Origin: Amorphophallus konjac | Taxonomy: Eukaryota > Streptophyta > Magnoliopsida > Alismatales > Araceae | Length of the DNA: 64,000 bases | NCBI GenBank assembly: GCA_022559845.1 | Contig: CM040126.1 | Span: forward strand, 139,632,064 to 139,696,063 | Reading direction: 5' to 3' | Shown here: positions 33,634 through 44,370 of the stretch, piece by piece | How positions within the stretch are numbered: the first letter of the stretch is position 1 | Layout: each line of letters opens with the position of its first letter | Translations under genes and position numbers: made by a program | Notes under the pieces: model-generated | The model's input: only the letters and a program-made list of their open reading frames with translations | What the model was told of the DNA's origin: nothing | Databases searched by the model: none

Positions 33634-34665
33634 TCAGAAATAGCATAGGCGGCTTAATATCCATCCAGTTTTCAACTCTTCTGGGAGGGCCAAGAAGATG
33701 GAACGGTCTTCCACAGAGCGGATAAGGTCAATAGCTCTATATACCTCTTGTGCAGGAAGTCCAGACAACTTTATTAGCAAATCAATTGTCTCATCAATTG
33801 GTGGGGTAGCTTTTTTTTGCATTTGAAATATCTCTCTAGTCAAGGTCATCCTATCATGACCTAGCGCCACCAACTTGTCTATTGAATCCTCATTGCCCTG
33901 TGACACCCGCTTCCTCTTCATCCTGACATTGCTAGATGAGGGCACGTTGTTACGGGCTGGAGAAACATGCTCATTCGATTGGTTGTTAGTATTGGGAGTT
34001 TCGACTCCCGACTCTTGTTGATTATCAGTTGGTTCAGAATCATTAAAAAGACTGCCTATATTAAATCCAGTGCCCATGCCCGTGCCCCCCTCCACATTCT
34101 GCTCCTCATTACCATGCTCACTACGCGTGTCAAGGTATGAGCTACCTTCGTTGCATGCAGCGTTATCACCTCTCGCCAAAGAGGTAGAGCAAATGATCTC
34201 CATCTCATCCATAAATAATAAAGGCTTTCCTTGAATTGTTCTATACTCTCTATTGATCTGAAATTTTAAACCATATTCAATTCATCACTAATAAGAAAAA
34301 ATATGAATCAAAATAATTATATGCAACTTTCGTACCACTATCAGATCTTCCCAGCTTTCGTCTGTGCTTGGGGTAGATATTTTTTTGTCATCATCCCACC
34401 CCCAACCTGATCGACTCTTGACATTCAAAATTAAATAATACCTTTTCTTTAGATTTTTTAACCGATTCTTCAAATTTTCCATCGAGTAACCTAACTTTGT
34501 CGTGTCATTGAAAACTTTGATTGTTTGTCTCCATGCATCTCTTGTGAAATTTCCATTAACAAAGCCTTCATTATTAACACGATGCTCTACCAACAGGTCT
34601 ACGAAGACTTTGTCAGCATGATTGCTCCAATTTGCCACCCTAGTCTTTTCTTTGGATACACTCAT
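33634..34665 (-). CDS. Myb/SANT-like DNA-binding ORF1 of the Harbinger-like element
   Basis: Two exons, 34665-34336 and 34257-33634, give about 317 aa with a GTACGA...TTTCAG intron of 78 bases. Residues 12-105 form a Myb/SANT-like domain with W at NWSNHAD, AWRQTIKVFN, the run LKNRLKNLKKRY and SWEDLI. The rest is Asn/Ser-rich with a basic RMKRKR patch (near 33905-33925) that could be a nuclear localisation signal and a short C-terminal helix-rich region. In Harbinger elements this protein binds the ends and brings the transposase to the nucleus. It appears intact and is transcribed in the same direction as the transposase, about 220 bases upstream. Confidence 0.75.
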
Positions 34666-34699
34666 AATTTCTTAATAAATGAACATAATATAACGTTAG

Positions 34700-35110
34700 C
34701 ATGAAAGAGGTTAGAGTAATCCAAATACAACACATGACTGAATAATTTATGATGGTATAAAACATGTTTTTTACTTACAAGTAGTGACCATAATGTGCTC
34801 GTCTAAAGAATTCAGATTAACATTAATACAATAATCAGGGAAACATATACATAAATTTAATGTGCTCGTCTGAAGAACTCAGATTTTATGAATAAGATTG
34901 GATCTGCATAATAGCCTAACAGAGAAGAGAAAGAGGTTAGAGTAATCCAAATACAACACATGACTGAATAAGTTATGATGATATAAAACATGTTTTTTAC
35001 TTACAAGCAGTGACCATAAGTTTAATGTGCTTGTCTAAAGAATTCAGATTAACATTACTACAATAATCAGGGAAACATATACGTAAGTTTAATGTGCTCG
35101 TCAATAACAG
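34700..35110. repeat. Tandem duplication of about 227 bp upstream of ORF1
   Basis: A segment with GGTTAGAGTAATCCAAATAC at 34709 returns at 34936, followed in both by AACATGTTTTTTACTTACAA. The repeat lies 5' of the Myb-like ORF in sense direction. Confidence 0.7.
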
Positions 35111-35269
35111 TTCAGTTTTTATGATTATGCCTGGGATCTGCATAATAGCCTAGAACAGATAAGAGAAAGAATAGTATGTAAAATCACACAACAAGGAATA
35201 TACTAAAACCACCATTGAACAAGCCTATATGTAGGATGCTAAATTTCACATTAAATCACACAACAAGGA

Positions 35270-35520
35270 ATGTAGTATGACCTACAAAAAAATGACTTAT
35301 TACCAAATTATGAAGATCGAGCATAAGTTTAACGTAGTATGACCTACAGAAAAGGAATGTAGTATGACCTACAAAAAAATGACTTAACAAATTATGAAGA
35401 TCGAGCATAAGTGTAATGTAGTATGACCTACAGAAAAGGAATGTAGTATGACCTACAGAAAAGAGGTGTAGTATGACCTACAGAAAAATAACTTAACAAA
35501 TGTAGTATGACCTACAGAAA
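35270..35520. repeat. Minisatellite of GTAGTATGACCTACA words
   Basis: At least seven copies of GTAGTATGACCTACA, spaced about 24-60 bases, with AGAAAAGGAAT linkers. Each word has the short dyad GTAG and CTAC. It may be the subterminal repeat region of the Harbinger-like element. The following 35521-35743 has GGAAGGAG and CACACAGAGGTGAA repeats. Confidence 0.7.
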
Positions 35521-35748
35521 TCTGACCATTATTTATATTCTGGTTAAGCAAAATATGAAGTTCAAGCATCTAATGAGGGGCAGCAGCAGCCATGACTGCT
35601 TAAAATAGACTTACACGAGGGAAGGAGCAGCCAACACGGTGATGAGGGGAAAGAAGCATCCACTCACAGAAGGGGGAAGGAGTACCCCACTGAGTGACCA
35701 CACAGAGGTGAAGGGGAAGGAGCACCACACAGAGGTGAATGGGAAGGA

Positions 35749-38122
35749 TGATGTGAGACTACCTATGGACCTATATTGCAAGCAATCAAATTGAGCAGTG
35801 GACTCACATTAGTGAACATGATCGTGAAGCACACACTAGTGCCCGTAGGTGACTTAGCGATGGCGGAGAGGGTCCGAGTCGGGACCTTGATACTCCAATG
35901 GTTGGCTAGCTTATGGAGGACCCCAAATGGGCCAGGGATGCCCAATTCACGGGCGGCCGGTACGCCAAGGGCGTGGGTTAAGTGGTCGCTCTCACAACTC
36001 ACCCCGCGGTGGTCACTCAATTTGATGGCAATTTGAGACCGGACACTCTCTCACCGCCGACGGAGCAACTAAAAGCAATACTAAACTAAGCAATTAAATC
36101 TCAGCAATGAAAGGTGTTCAGGAGCTCACCTGATCAGCGTGAATATGCCGATCCCGGCCGGAGACGATGCCAAGCGGGGAGGCGTGGGCACGCACCCGCA
36201 CGCCGCTCGATGATGCTTCAAACCTGTGACTTAATAATTACATGAACTACACCCCATACAAGGGGGGGATCTTGGGGTGGGGATTATGAGATTACAACCA
36301 ATACTACCTCCACACAGGGAGGGGCCTTCAGCCGGCCAAGCGGGGTGGGGAAAAACCGAGCTAAATGCAAAGAACGGAAGTCGGTGCCGAATCTGCCACC
36401 CTCTGCGCTTCTGGACAGACACTTACTTATCTAGATGCTGTGATCACTCCGGATTTTTGTTGAGGATGAAACTAGTGGAAAATTCTTCATGATTTGATCA
36501 GGATGAAGCCAGAATTTTACTGATTTCCTTGATCGCCGGCGCTGGTTGGGGCAGAGACACGAACAGGAGCTCAGGTCGCTTGTCTAGACTGTCACAGTAC
36601 TTCAGCAGCTGGAAGACGATGGTGCCACGGGCGCTCTGAAGCTCAAACTCAAGCGTATCTAGTATCGATGGATTCTTTGTCGAGTCCTCTTCGAAACGCA
36701 AGCAACGGGGGCGCCAGATGTTGTTGGAGTGGACCGGTAGAACTCGAACAAGCAGGGGAGGTCGGAGCAGACTGACAAGAAACAGAACCAAGCACCTGGA
36801 GGAAGAAATTGATAACTCTTGATTCCAGGCGCCAATCGGAGTTCTGCTTCTTGATCCTGGAAGTCGACAGGTCGAGGAAGTAGTTTGTAGAAGAACTCTT
36901 GCCAAGATTCACTCTAGAATTGCCGTTGAAGATCTTCCACTCAGGTTCTGGTCCTCTGCCTGAGAAGTCTTGCGCAGTCGTAGTAGATCGTCTCCTTCGA
37001 GCAGCTCCGATCTTGGAAGTCACTGGGATCACCACCGTTGGAAAGCTGACTGGGAGACGCTTCCAACGATATATGGTATGCCCTCTGAAGCTTCCAGGTG
37101 AAGACGTGGTAGCTTCTGCAATTGGGCACTCCTCTGCTGCCTACGAACTGAAAATTGTAGGTTGAACATGATGGGGGAAAATGTGGTATATGGGAGGGGA
37201 AGTGGGGGTGGATGAGTGTGGGGAGAGCCCTGGCTGTGTGGGGGTCTAGGAGGGGGTGTTCCAAGGTGTGGATGGGGGAGAATGAGGTCTGGAAGGTGGT
37301 GTTTGCAGTGGGTGAGAGAGGAGCTACGAATTTGGGGCTTGGAGGGAGAGGGGGAAGGTGAGGGGGGCACAAGTGGGTGGAGGGAATGTGAGTTTGAATT
37401 TTCCTTAATGGAGGGTGATCAATGGTGGTCTTGGGGATGGGAAGAGGTGCCTTGGGAAGGTGGAGAGATGCTTGGGGAAGGGTAGTGGGTAGTTGGGGGT
37501 TGGAGGGTGTGGTGTGGATTGGGTGGTGTTGTCTTGGAACTAGGGGGTAGTAATGAGGGGTTATGGGAAGTTGTGAGGATGAGTAATGAGGGGGAGAGAG
37601 AGAGTTGATGATGTGGAGGAGAGAGAGGGAGGGGAGGAGAGAGAGAGGGGGGCGCCCTCCTCCTTGATGAGAGAGAGAGAGAAGAGAGAGAAATGAGATA
37701 GAGAGAGAAGGGGAATCCACCCCAATAGAGAGAGAGAGAGAAGTGGAGAATCCTCTCCAATGACACTAAACACACTTGATTTTGGATTGATCATAAAAGT
37801 TGTTACATGTGAGAGGAGTCGGAGACTATTTATAGGCTTACATAATTCCTAAGACCAAAATGACCTTGACAAACAAGTAAATGACCCATAACTCCAAGGG
37901 AGGGGGGCCCTTGGGCCTAGCCCACTAGTTGGGCCCAATTGACTAACAAACTGACCCATTAACCTATAAACTGACTCAAATAAAGAAAGATTATACATAC
38001 AAGACCCAAATGAAATAAAAATTACATGCTATGACTCAAGATTAATGGCCGAAAATGATGACGTGCTGATGGCAAGCAACAAGAGTATCCAAAAAGTGAA
38101 GTGGCTGGGGATGTCCCCATCA
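35749..38122 (-). repeat. 3' LTR of E4 (2,374 bp)
   Basis: In sense direction it begins TGATGGGGACATCCCC at 38122 and ends CTCACATCA at 35749. It contains a TATA box, long GA/CT microsatellites (37590-37745) and a Ser/Pro-rich open frame that is a composition effect. Confidence 0.85.
37827..37834 (-). promoter_or_regulatory. TATA box in the 3' LTR of E4
   Basis: TATAAATA on the minus strand, about 290 bases into the LTR. Confidence 0.55.
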
Positions 38123-38145
38123 TACCCCCGGGGTGGGGAAAACTC
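38123..38145 (-). other. Polypurine tract of E4
   Basis: On the minus strand CACCCCGGGGGTA precedes the LTR start. It resembles the E3 tract (CACCCGGGGAGAAT), in line with a shared gypsy lineage. Confidence 0.55.
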
Positions 38146-38219
38146 AACCCTGTCGAGTATGGGTCCACCAGGGAAGTAGTACACCAAATGCAGCTCCAGG
38201 GGCGCCACGATCTCCAAAC

Positions 38220-39683
38220 TCAAACTGCGTCCATAGCCGAGGAATGGCGTTTCAGCTTTTCGAAGTGGCTTGGACACACTCTCATGCTGGCGATGAGATC
38301 TTGCTTGCCTAGTACTGCCGTTGTGTGCTCACGTCGGGCTCTCAGGCTAATTTGTGGTGGCACTCCGAGGGTGTCTCTCGCAAGGATAAGTGTAAGCTCA
38401 AGGCACTCACTAGGATCCACCGCGGTGCCCTTAGAGGGTGCCGGATCCGTCACGTGGGAAGTGGGGTGAATCCCAAAACCCATAGTTAAGTCCAACCCAT
38501 AATTCAGGTTGCCAAAGCCACTTGGAACTTGGCAAGGTCCAAGTCCTCGTGCCCTCAAATTGGAGGTGACCCTAGGGTAGAGCCACTCTAAAGTCATCAT
38601 CGCCAAGTTGCCAACTTGGAATTTCAAGTGGCGCTCACGAGTTTTTGCCCGCTTCTTGTGAATCTCACCGCTTGTTGCTTGATACTTGCGAGAATGCGTA
38701 TGCCATGTACTATGATGCGATGTTGGTGTGAAAAGTATGGTGTGCAAAGGTGGACCGGGGCAGCCAAATGTAGACCGATCACACTTTGATGCCATGAAGA
38801 CTGTGACAGACTTAGGAGGGCCGGGACATCCATAGATGAACCTTTTATGCATGGGTGTGACAAATGTCGGGGGACTCGGACATCCATGTATGCTCCTCTC
38901 ATGCTTAAGACTCATGATGAATGAAGGTGGGCCAATACATCCGAATACGGTCCACTTATGCTTCCTACTTGACATGTGGGTGATGTGAATGAATGTACCC
39001 GACTTATGAATCATGCCAAATGGTGTGGTAAGCCTAGACACATGCATGTTTATTCCAAAGGTGACTTCCATGTGCATAGATGTGGGATGACTTTTGAACT
39101 TCCATGTGAATGGGTCGAAAGGATCTAGGAAGGTGGTTATGGGGTGGGGCATTTCATCAATCCCAAGGTGTTTGTTGCCTAAGGTCAAGGCTCTCATGGT
39201 GTAACCCGATTCTAGGAAGGGAGGAGTTTGGGTCAACATGGGCGATATGGGTAGGGTGAGGTGGGTGGTGAATAGGGGGAGTGGGTTACATGGAGATCTA
39301 GGCTCCCTTAGGAAGGGGTTAAAGGGATCATGGTAAGGGTCACCTAGATAGGGGTACTCCATGTTCTCAAGGTCCTCAAATGGTGAGTCATCCTCCTCCA
39401 AAATAATTGGGCCAATGTTGCTAATGGGTTGGCCAATCAAAGCACTTGGGATCTTAATGGAAGTGGAGTGGACCATGATGGGTTCTTCATTCATAGGGAG
39501 AATGAGAAGGAGGTCACTAGTGTAGCAACCAATGGTGAAGACCGAGGTGATAGAATCATCACATGGGTGGATGAGACTAAGGCTTCTTGGGTGGGCCATT
39601 CCTAAGGTCAATAAGCAAGTCAACTTTAGTTGCCATTCCAAACCCTTGAGGAGATCATCCCAACCCTCTACCTCGTAGTAGGA
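38220..39683 (-). CDS. Second ORF of E4: unknown N-part fused to an integrase C-terminal remnant
   Basis: The frame is the same as that of gag and is separated from it only by a TGA at 39684-39686; the first ATG is at 39641, giving 473 aa. Residues about 240-325 carry four copies of a GCxGPP motif spaced about 20 residues. Residues about 340-420 resemble the C-terminal part of gypsy integrase: RHLKFQVGNLAMM, then LRARGLGPCQV, then MGFGIHPTSHV. No catalytic integrase motif or RT motif is present. The N-terminal 230 residues I do not recognise. The long open frame up to near the LTR suggests either recent formation by deletion or retained coding. Confidence 0.55.
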   Translation of the reverse strand, partial: SYYEVEGWDDLLKGLEWQLKLTCLLTLGMAHPRSLSLIHPCDDSITSVFTIGCYTSDLLLILPMNEEPIMVHSTSIKIPSALIGQPISNIGPIILEEDDSPFEDLENMEYPYLGDPYHDPFNPFLREPRSPCNPLPLFTTHLTLPISPMLTQTPPFLESGYTMRALTLGNKHLGIDEMPHPITTFLDPFDPFTWKFKSHPTSMHMEVTFGINMHVSRLTTPFGMIHKSGTFIHITHMSSRKHKWTVFGCIGPPSFIMSLKHERSIHGCPSPPTFVTPMHKRFIYGCPGPPKSVTVFMASKCDRSTFGCPGPPLHTILFTPTSHHSTWHTHSRKYQATSGEIHKKRAKTRERHLKFQVGNLAMMTLEWLYPRVTSNLRARGLGPCQVPSGFGNLNYGLDLTMGFGIHPTSHVTDPAPSKGTAVDPSECLELTLILARDTLGVPPQISLRARREHTTAVLGKQDLIASMRVCPSHFEKLKRHSSAMDAV

Positions 39684-41014
39684 TCAGATCGTCGTGTGAA
39701 AGGAGGGGAGGGCCACAATTTGGGATTGATGTCTCATGGGTGAGAGGTGTGGGGGTGAACTAAGGATGGTGGGGCCTTGCTTGAGCCATTGGAGTATGTA
39801 CTCATTCACGGTGAAGGTGTGTGGCTCTTGAGGATCCGGACTAGGAGAGGTGGGTGGAAGTGGAGGTTCTTGGATTTCCTTTATGGTAGGTTGTTGATCG
39901 GGACTAGCATCCATTTCCATGTGGATGGGTGTGTGGGTTTCAACTCCTAATGATAATCGGTTGGGTAGGTCTAATGCCGGGGAATTGGTGATAGCCGGAG
40001 CATGGTGCACCCGAGGTGGTGAAAAAGCATGGGCTTGGGTTGGGATTGGTAAGGGAAGTAGTGGAGGTCTAGGTTGTGGTTGGGTTGGGGTAGGAAGAGG
40101 AAGATGGGTGGGTTGAGGGGTTTTGGAAAGATTGTTCTTAGGAGGAGTGTCCTTGTTGGGGAACGATGGAGAGGTAATGGTGGCCGGGGTGGGAGATGTT
40201 TCAACCACTGGGGACATGGGAAAATGCTTCCTTGTGGGGCATTGCCCGGCGATGTGCCCCAATTGGTGGCACCTATAACATTCCGGCTCGCACTTACCCG
40301 AGGTTATTTCACTCACTTCTATCTCCATTGGGCTCTTTCCCTTTTGAGAAGGGGAGAGGTGAGGGGTGGTCAAAGGGACTTGGGTAATATGGGTTGTGGA
40401 ATGGGGTTTTGGTTGCATTGTGGGGCATTGGGGAGTTGGAGTCTTGGGTTGGTCGGGTGGGGATGGTGGGGTTGAAATGCTCCTTGGGCTTTGGTGATCC
40501 GGGTAGGAGGGAAAAATATATCTAGCCCTAAGTTGATCCTTCATGTCCTCCCATGTGGTGAGGGGAGCTTCCCTTCTAGTTATCCTTAAGCCTTCAATTT
40601 TTAACCAATGAGTTTGAGCCCTTTTGGTAGTTGCATTTTGGCACATCGAACCTTCCTATCCTCGGGCATGGGATTGCTCTCAAAGTAATGATCCATTGAT
40701 GCCTCCCAATCTAAATAGTCATTAAGATGAGTTCCATCAAAAGTGGGAGGTGGGGGACATGTCCTTCTATGGTCCGTCCTTGGGGCGGGCCCATTTTCTC
40801 CAAGTTGGTTGAGTCGACCCGATATGTTATCAAGCCGCTCATTGGCATAGGTCAAGGCCTTCATGAGGTAGTTGACATGGCCAGGGAGGTTATGTGTGTT
40901 AGTGGTAGGCATCCCTTGGTGGTTTGGACTTATGGAGAGGGCCGATTGGTAAGGTCGGTATGAGGTGGCCATACTAGTGGACAAGAGTGATGCACTGGAA
41001 GACTCTAAATGCAT
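39684..41014 (-). pseudogene. Gag of E4, frameshifted and missing part of the domain
   Basis: The first segment is 41014-40601, with FDGTHLNDYLDWEASMDHYF, the start of a gypsy Gag domain. The frame shifts near 40630 and continues from 40646 to 39684 with TTWEDMKDQLRARYIFPSYP. The usual second half of the domain is missing. A Pro/Thr-rich linker follows, with one knuckle CYRCHQLGHIAGQC near 40285-40240. The frame ends at a TGA. Confidence 0.75.
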
Positions 41015-41058
41015 ATGCGCGTCCTAGGACCAACTTGATAGAGACAAGTTGTGAACTT

Positions 41059-41070
41059 GCTCTGATACCA
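41059..41070 (-). other. Primer binding site of E4
   Basis: TGGTATCAGAGC on the minus strand, two bases from the 5' LTR end. Confidence 0.85.
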
Positions 41071-41072
41071 CT

Positions 41073-43425
41073 TGATGTGAGACCACCTATGGACCTATAT
41101 TGCAACCAATCAAATTGAGCAGCGGACGCACATTAGGGAACACGATCGTGAAGCACACACTAGTGCCCGTAGGCGACTTAGCGATGACGGAGAGGGTCCG
41201 AGTCGGGACCTTGATACTCCAATGGTTGGCTAGCGTATGGAGGACCCCAAATGGGCCAGGGATGCCCAATTCATAGGTGGCCGGTACGCCAAGGGCGTGG
41301 GCTAAGTGGTCGCTCTCACAACTCGTCCCGCGGTGGTCACTCAATTTGATGGCAATTTGAGATCGGGCACTCTCTCACCACCGACGGAGCAACTAAAAGC
41401 AATACTAAACTAAGCAATTAAATCTCAGCAATGAAAGGTGTTCAGGAGCTCACCTGATCAGCTTGAATATGCCGATCCCGGCCGGAGATGATGTCGAGCG
41501 GGGAGGCGTAGGCACGCACCCGCACGCCGCGTCGATGATGCTTCAAACCTGCGACTTAATAATTACATGAACTACACCCCATGCAATGGGGGGGGGATCT
41601 CGGGGTGGGGATTATGAGATTACAACCAATACTACCTCCATACAGGGAGGGGCCTTCAGCCGGCCAAGCGGGGTGGGGAAAAACCGAGCTAAATGCAAAG
41701 AACGGAAGTCGGTGCCGAATCTGCCACCTTCTGTGCTTCTGGACAGACACTTGCTTATCTGGACGCTGTGATCACTCCAGATTTTTTTTGATGATGAAAC
41801 TAGTGGGAAATTCTTGGTGATTTGATCAGCATGAAGCCAGAATTTTATTGATTTCCCTGATCACCGGCGCTGGTCGGGGCAGAGACACGAACAGGAGCTC
41901 AGGTCACTGGTCCAGACTGTCACAGTACTTCAGCAGCTGGAAGATGATGGTGCCACAGGCTCTCTGAAGCTCCAATTCAAGTGTATCTGATACCGATGGA
42001 TTCTTTGTCGAGTCCTCTTCGAAACGCAAGCAACGGGGGCTCCAGATGTTGTTGGAGTGGACCGGTAGAACTCGAACAAGCAGGGGAGGTCGGAGCAGAC
42101 TGACAAAAAATAGAACCAAGCACCTGGAGGAATAAATTGATAACTCTTGATTCCAGGCGCCAATCGGAGTTCCGCTTCTTGATCCTGGAAGTCGGCAGGT
42201 CAAGGAAGTAGTTTTTAGAAGAACTCTTGCCAAGATTCACGCTAGAATTGCTGTAGAAGAGCTTCCACTCAGGTTCTGGTCCTCTGCCTGAGAAGTCTTG
42301 CGCAGTCGTAGTAAATTGCCTCCTCCGAGCAGCTCCGATCTTGGAAGTCGCCAGGACCACCACCGTTGGAAAGGTGACTGGGAGACACTTCCAACGATAT
42401 ATGGTATGCCTTCTGAAGCTTCCAGGTGAAGACGTGGCAGCTTTTGCAACTTGGCACTCCTCTGCTGCCTGCGAACTGAAAACTGTAGGTTGAAGATGAT
42501 GGGGGGAAATGGGGTATATGGGAGGGGAAGTGGGGGTGGATGAGTGTGGGGAGAGCCCTGGCTGTGAGGGGGTCTAGGAGGGGGTGTTCCAAGGTGTGGA
42601 TGGGGGAGAATGGGGTCTGGAAGGTGGTGTTTGCAGTGGGTGAGAGAGAAGCTGCGAATTTGGGGCTTGGAGGGAGAGGGGGAAGGAGAGGGGGGCACAA
42701 GTGGGTGGAGGGAATGTGACTTTGAATTTTCCTTAATGGAGGGTGATCAATGGTGGTCTTGGGGATGGGAAGAGGTGCCTTGGGAAGGTGGGGAGATGCT
42801 TGGGGAAGGGTAGTGGGTAGTTGGGGGTTGGAGGGTGGGGTGTGGATTAGGTGGAGTTGTCTTGGAACTAGGGGGTAGTAATGAGGGGTTATGGGAAGTT
42901 GTGAGGATGAGTAATGAGGCGGAGAGAGAGAGTTGATGATGTGGAGGAGAGAGAGAGGGGGCGCCCACCTCCTTGAAGAGAGAGAGAAGAGAGAGAAATG
43001 AGATAGAGAGAGAAGGGGAATCCACCCCAATAGAGAGAGAGAGAAGTGGAGAATCCTCTCCAATGACACTAAACATACTTGATTTTGGATTGATCATAAA
43101 AGTTGTTACATGTGAGAGGAGTGGGGGCCTATTTATAGGATTACATAATTCCTAAGACCAAAATGACCTTGACAAACAAGTAAATGACCCATAACTCCAA
43201 GGGAGGGGCGCCCTTGGGCCTAGCCCACTAGTTGGGCCCAATTGACTAACAAACTGACCCATTAACCTATCAACTGACTCAAATAAAGAAAGATTACACA
43301 TACACGACCCAAATGAAATAAAAATTACATGCTATGACTCAAGATTAATGGCCGAAAATGATGACGTGCTGATGGCAAGCAACAAGAGTATCCAAAAAGT
43401 GAAGTGGCTGGGGATGTCCCCATCA
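41073..43425 (-). repeat. 5' LTR of E4 (2,353 bp)
   Basis: It aligns along its whole length with 35749-38122 with substitutions and small indels in the GA-rich part (42917-43050). Ends and flanks are as described for the element. Confidence 0.85.
43130..43137 (-). promoter_or_regulatory. TATA box in the 5' LTR of E4
   Basis: TATAAATA on the minus strand at the position matching 37827 in the other LTR; the probable promoter of the element. Confidence 0.6.
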
Positions 43426-43529
43426 AAGGAGTACCCCACGGAGTGACCCTACATTAAGTGGAATATATGTCACATAAAACCATCTTATAAGGGAAGGAGA
43501 AAGACGCGCATGGTGTCATTGCAGTAGAG

Positions 43530-44110
43530 TACCACCAGTGACGCGCAGAGTACCACCGGTGACGATCGCGACCGAAACGGCAACAGATGGTGAAGGAGAA
43601 AGGCACCCAGACATCGTTGCCATAGACAACCACAAGAGACGACAACGAGGGCCCAGATGGGGAAGGAGAAGGACGCATCATTGTCGCAGATGACGACCGG
43701 AGGATGATCGAAGCCGCGGAGTACCACCGGTGATGCGCAGAGTACCATCGGAGATGATCGCGACTGAAAGGGTAACAGATGGGGAAGGAGAAAGGCACCC
43801 AGACGTCGTTGCCGCAGACAACCACCAGAGACGATAGCGAGGGCCCAGATGGGGAAGGAGAAGGACCCGTCGTTGTCGCAGATGATGACCGGAGGACGAT
43901 CGAAGCCGCTGAGTACCACCGGTGACGTGTAGAGTACCACGAGACAATCGTGACTGAAAGGGCAACAGATGGGGAAGAAGAAAGGCGCCCAGACGTCGTT
44001 GCCACAGACAACCACCAGAGACGATAGCGAGGGCCTAGATGGGGAAGGAGAAGGACGCGTCATTGTCGCAGACGATGGCCGGAGGGCGATCGAACCAGCG
44101 ATGGTGCGCT
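43530..44110. repeat. Tandem repeat of about 191 bp, three copies
   Basis: Successive copies of CAGATGGGGAAGGAGAAAGG occur at 43584, 43776 and 43966, with GAGTACCACCGGTGA and CAGACGTCGTTGCC in each unit. It lies in the right subterminal part of the Harbinger-like element. Open frames across it repeat a block of about 64 residues and are not taken as genes. Confidence 0.8.
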
Positions 44111-44197
44111 TGGCGGAGCAGGAGGGCAGAAGCGGGGGAGGGCAGGAGCGAGGGCAGGAGCGGCCGAAAGAGGCGAAAAATGGGGTTACGGGAGCAG

Positions 44198-44283
44198 GGA
44201 TATGTCATTCCACCATTTCGGTGGAATGACATATCCGCGGCAGTAACCCCGATATCTTTCCTAACCCCATTTCAGGTAACCCC
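44198..44283. repeat. Perfect 17-bp hairpin and inner inverted repeat, right copy
   Basis: GGATATGTCATTCCACC (44198-44214) is followed after 5 bases by its exact reverse complement (44220-44236). The second arm begins the 64-base stretch that mirrors 31551-31614. A third copy of the 17-mer lies at 31598-31614. Confidence 0.8.
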
Positions 44284-44370
44284 CATATTCCGGCCCTCAA
44301 AATTCGAACCAAACGTGAAATGGGCATAAGACAGGGATATCCGGGGCTTAACACCGAACCAAACAGGACC

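Larger units (their letters stand above)
35749..43425 (-). mobile_element. E4: Ty3/gypsy element with gag and a pol-remnant ORF
   Basis: LTRs at 35749-38122 and 41073-43425 share TGATG...CATCA ends and are flanked by AAGGA on both sides (35744-35748 and 43426-43430). In sense direction: 5' LTR on the right, initiator-Met primer site, gag, a second ORF, purine tract, 3' LTR. Reverse transcriptase, RNase H and the catalytic core of integrase are absent. It lies inside the Harbinger-like element and is therefore younger than that insertion. Confidence 0.9.
26666..44370 (-). mobile_element. PIF/Harbinger-like DNA transposon, interrupted by E4
   Basis: The ends carry GGTCCCGTTTGGTT (left) and GGTCCTGTTTGGTT (right, minus strand), flanked by TAT on both sides; the match outside the ends extends to CCTATGG, so the target duplication is ambiguous between 3 and 7 bases. 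Inside, on the minus strand, are a Myb-like ORF, a DDE transposase of the HARBI1 type and a GRF zinc-finger gene. E4 (35749-43425) sits inside with its own target duplication. A related inverted repeat near 31551-31614 pairs with 44220-44283, so the left end could be chimeric. Confidence 0.6.

Noticed and set aside
36941..37720. Ser/Pro/His-rich 259-aa frame and its copy at 42269-43069
   Set aside because: It lies wholly within both E4 LTRs and follows CT-rich composition.
43454..44063. Repetitive 185-192-aa frames
   Set aside because: They are translations of the 191-bp tandem repeat in two frames.
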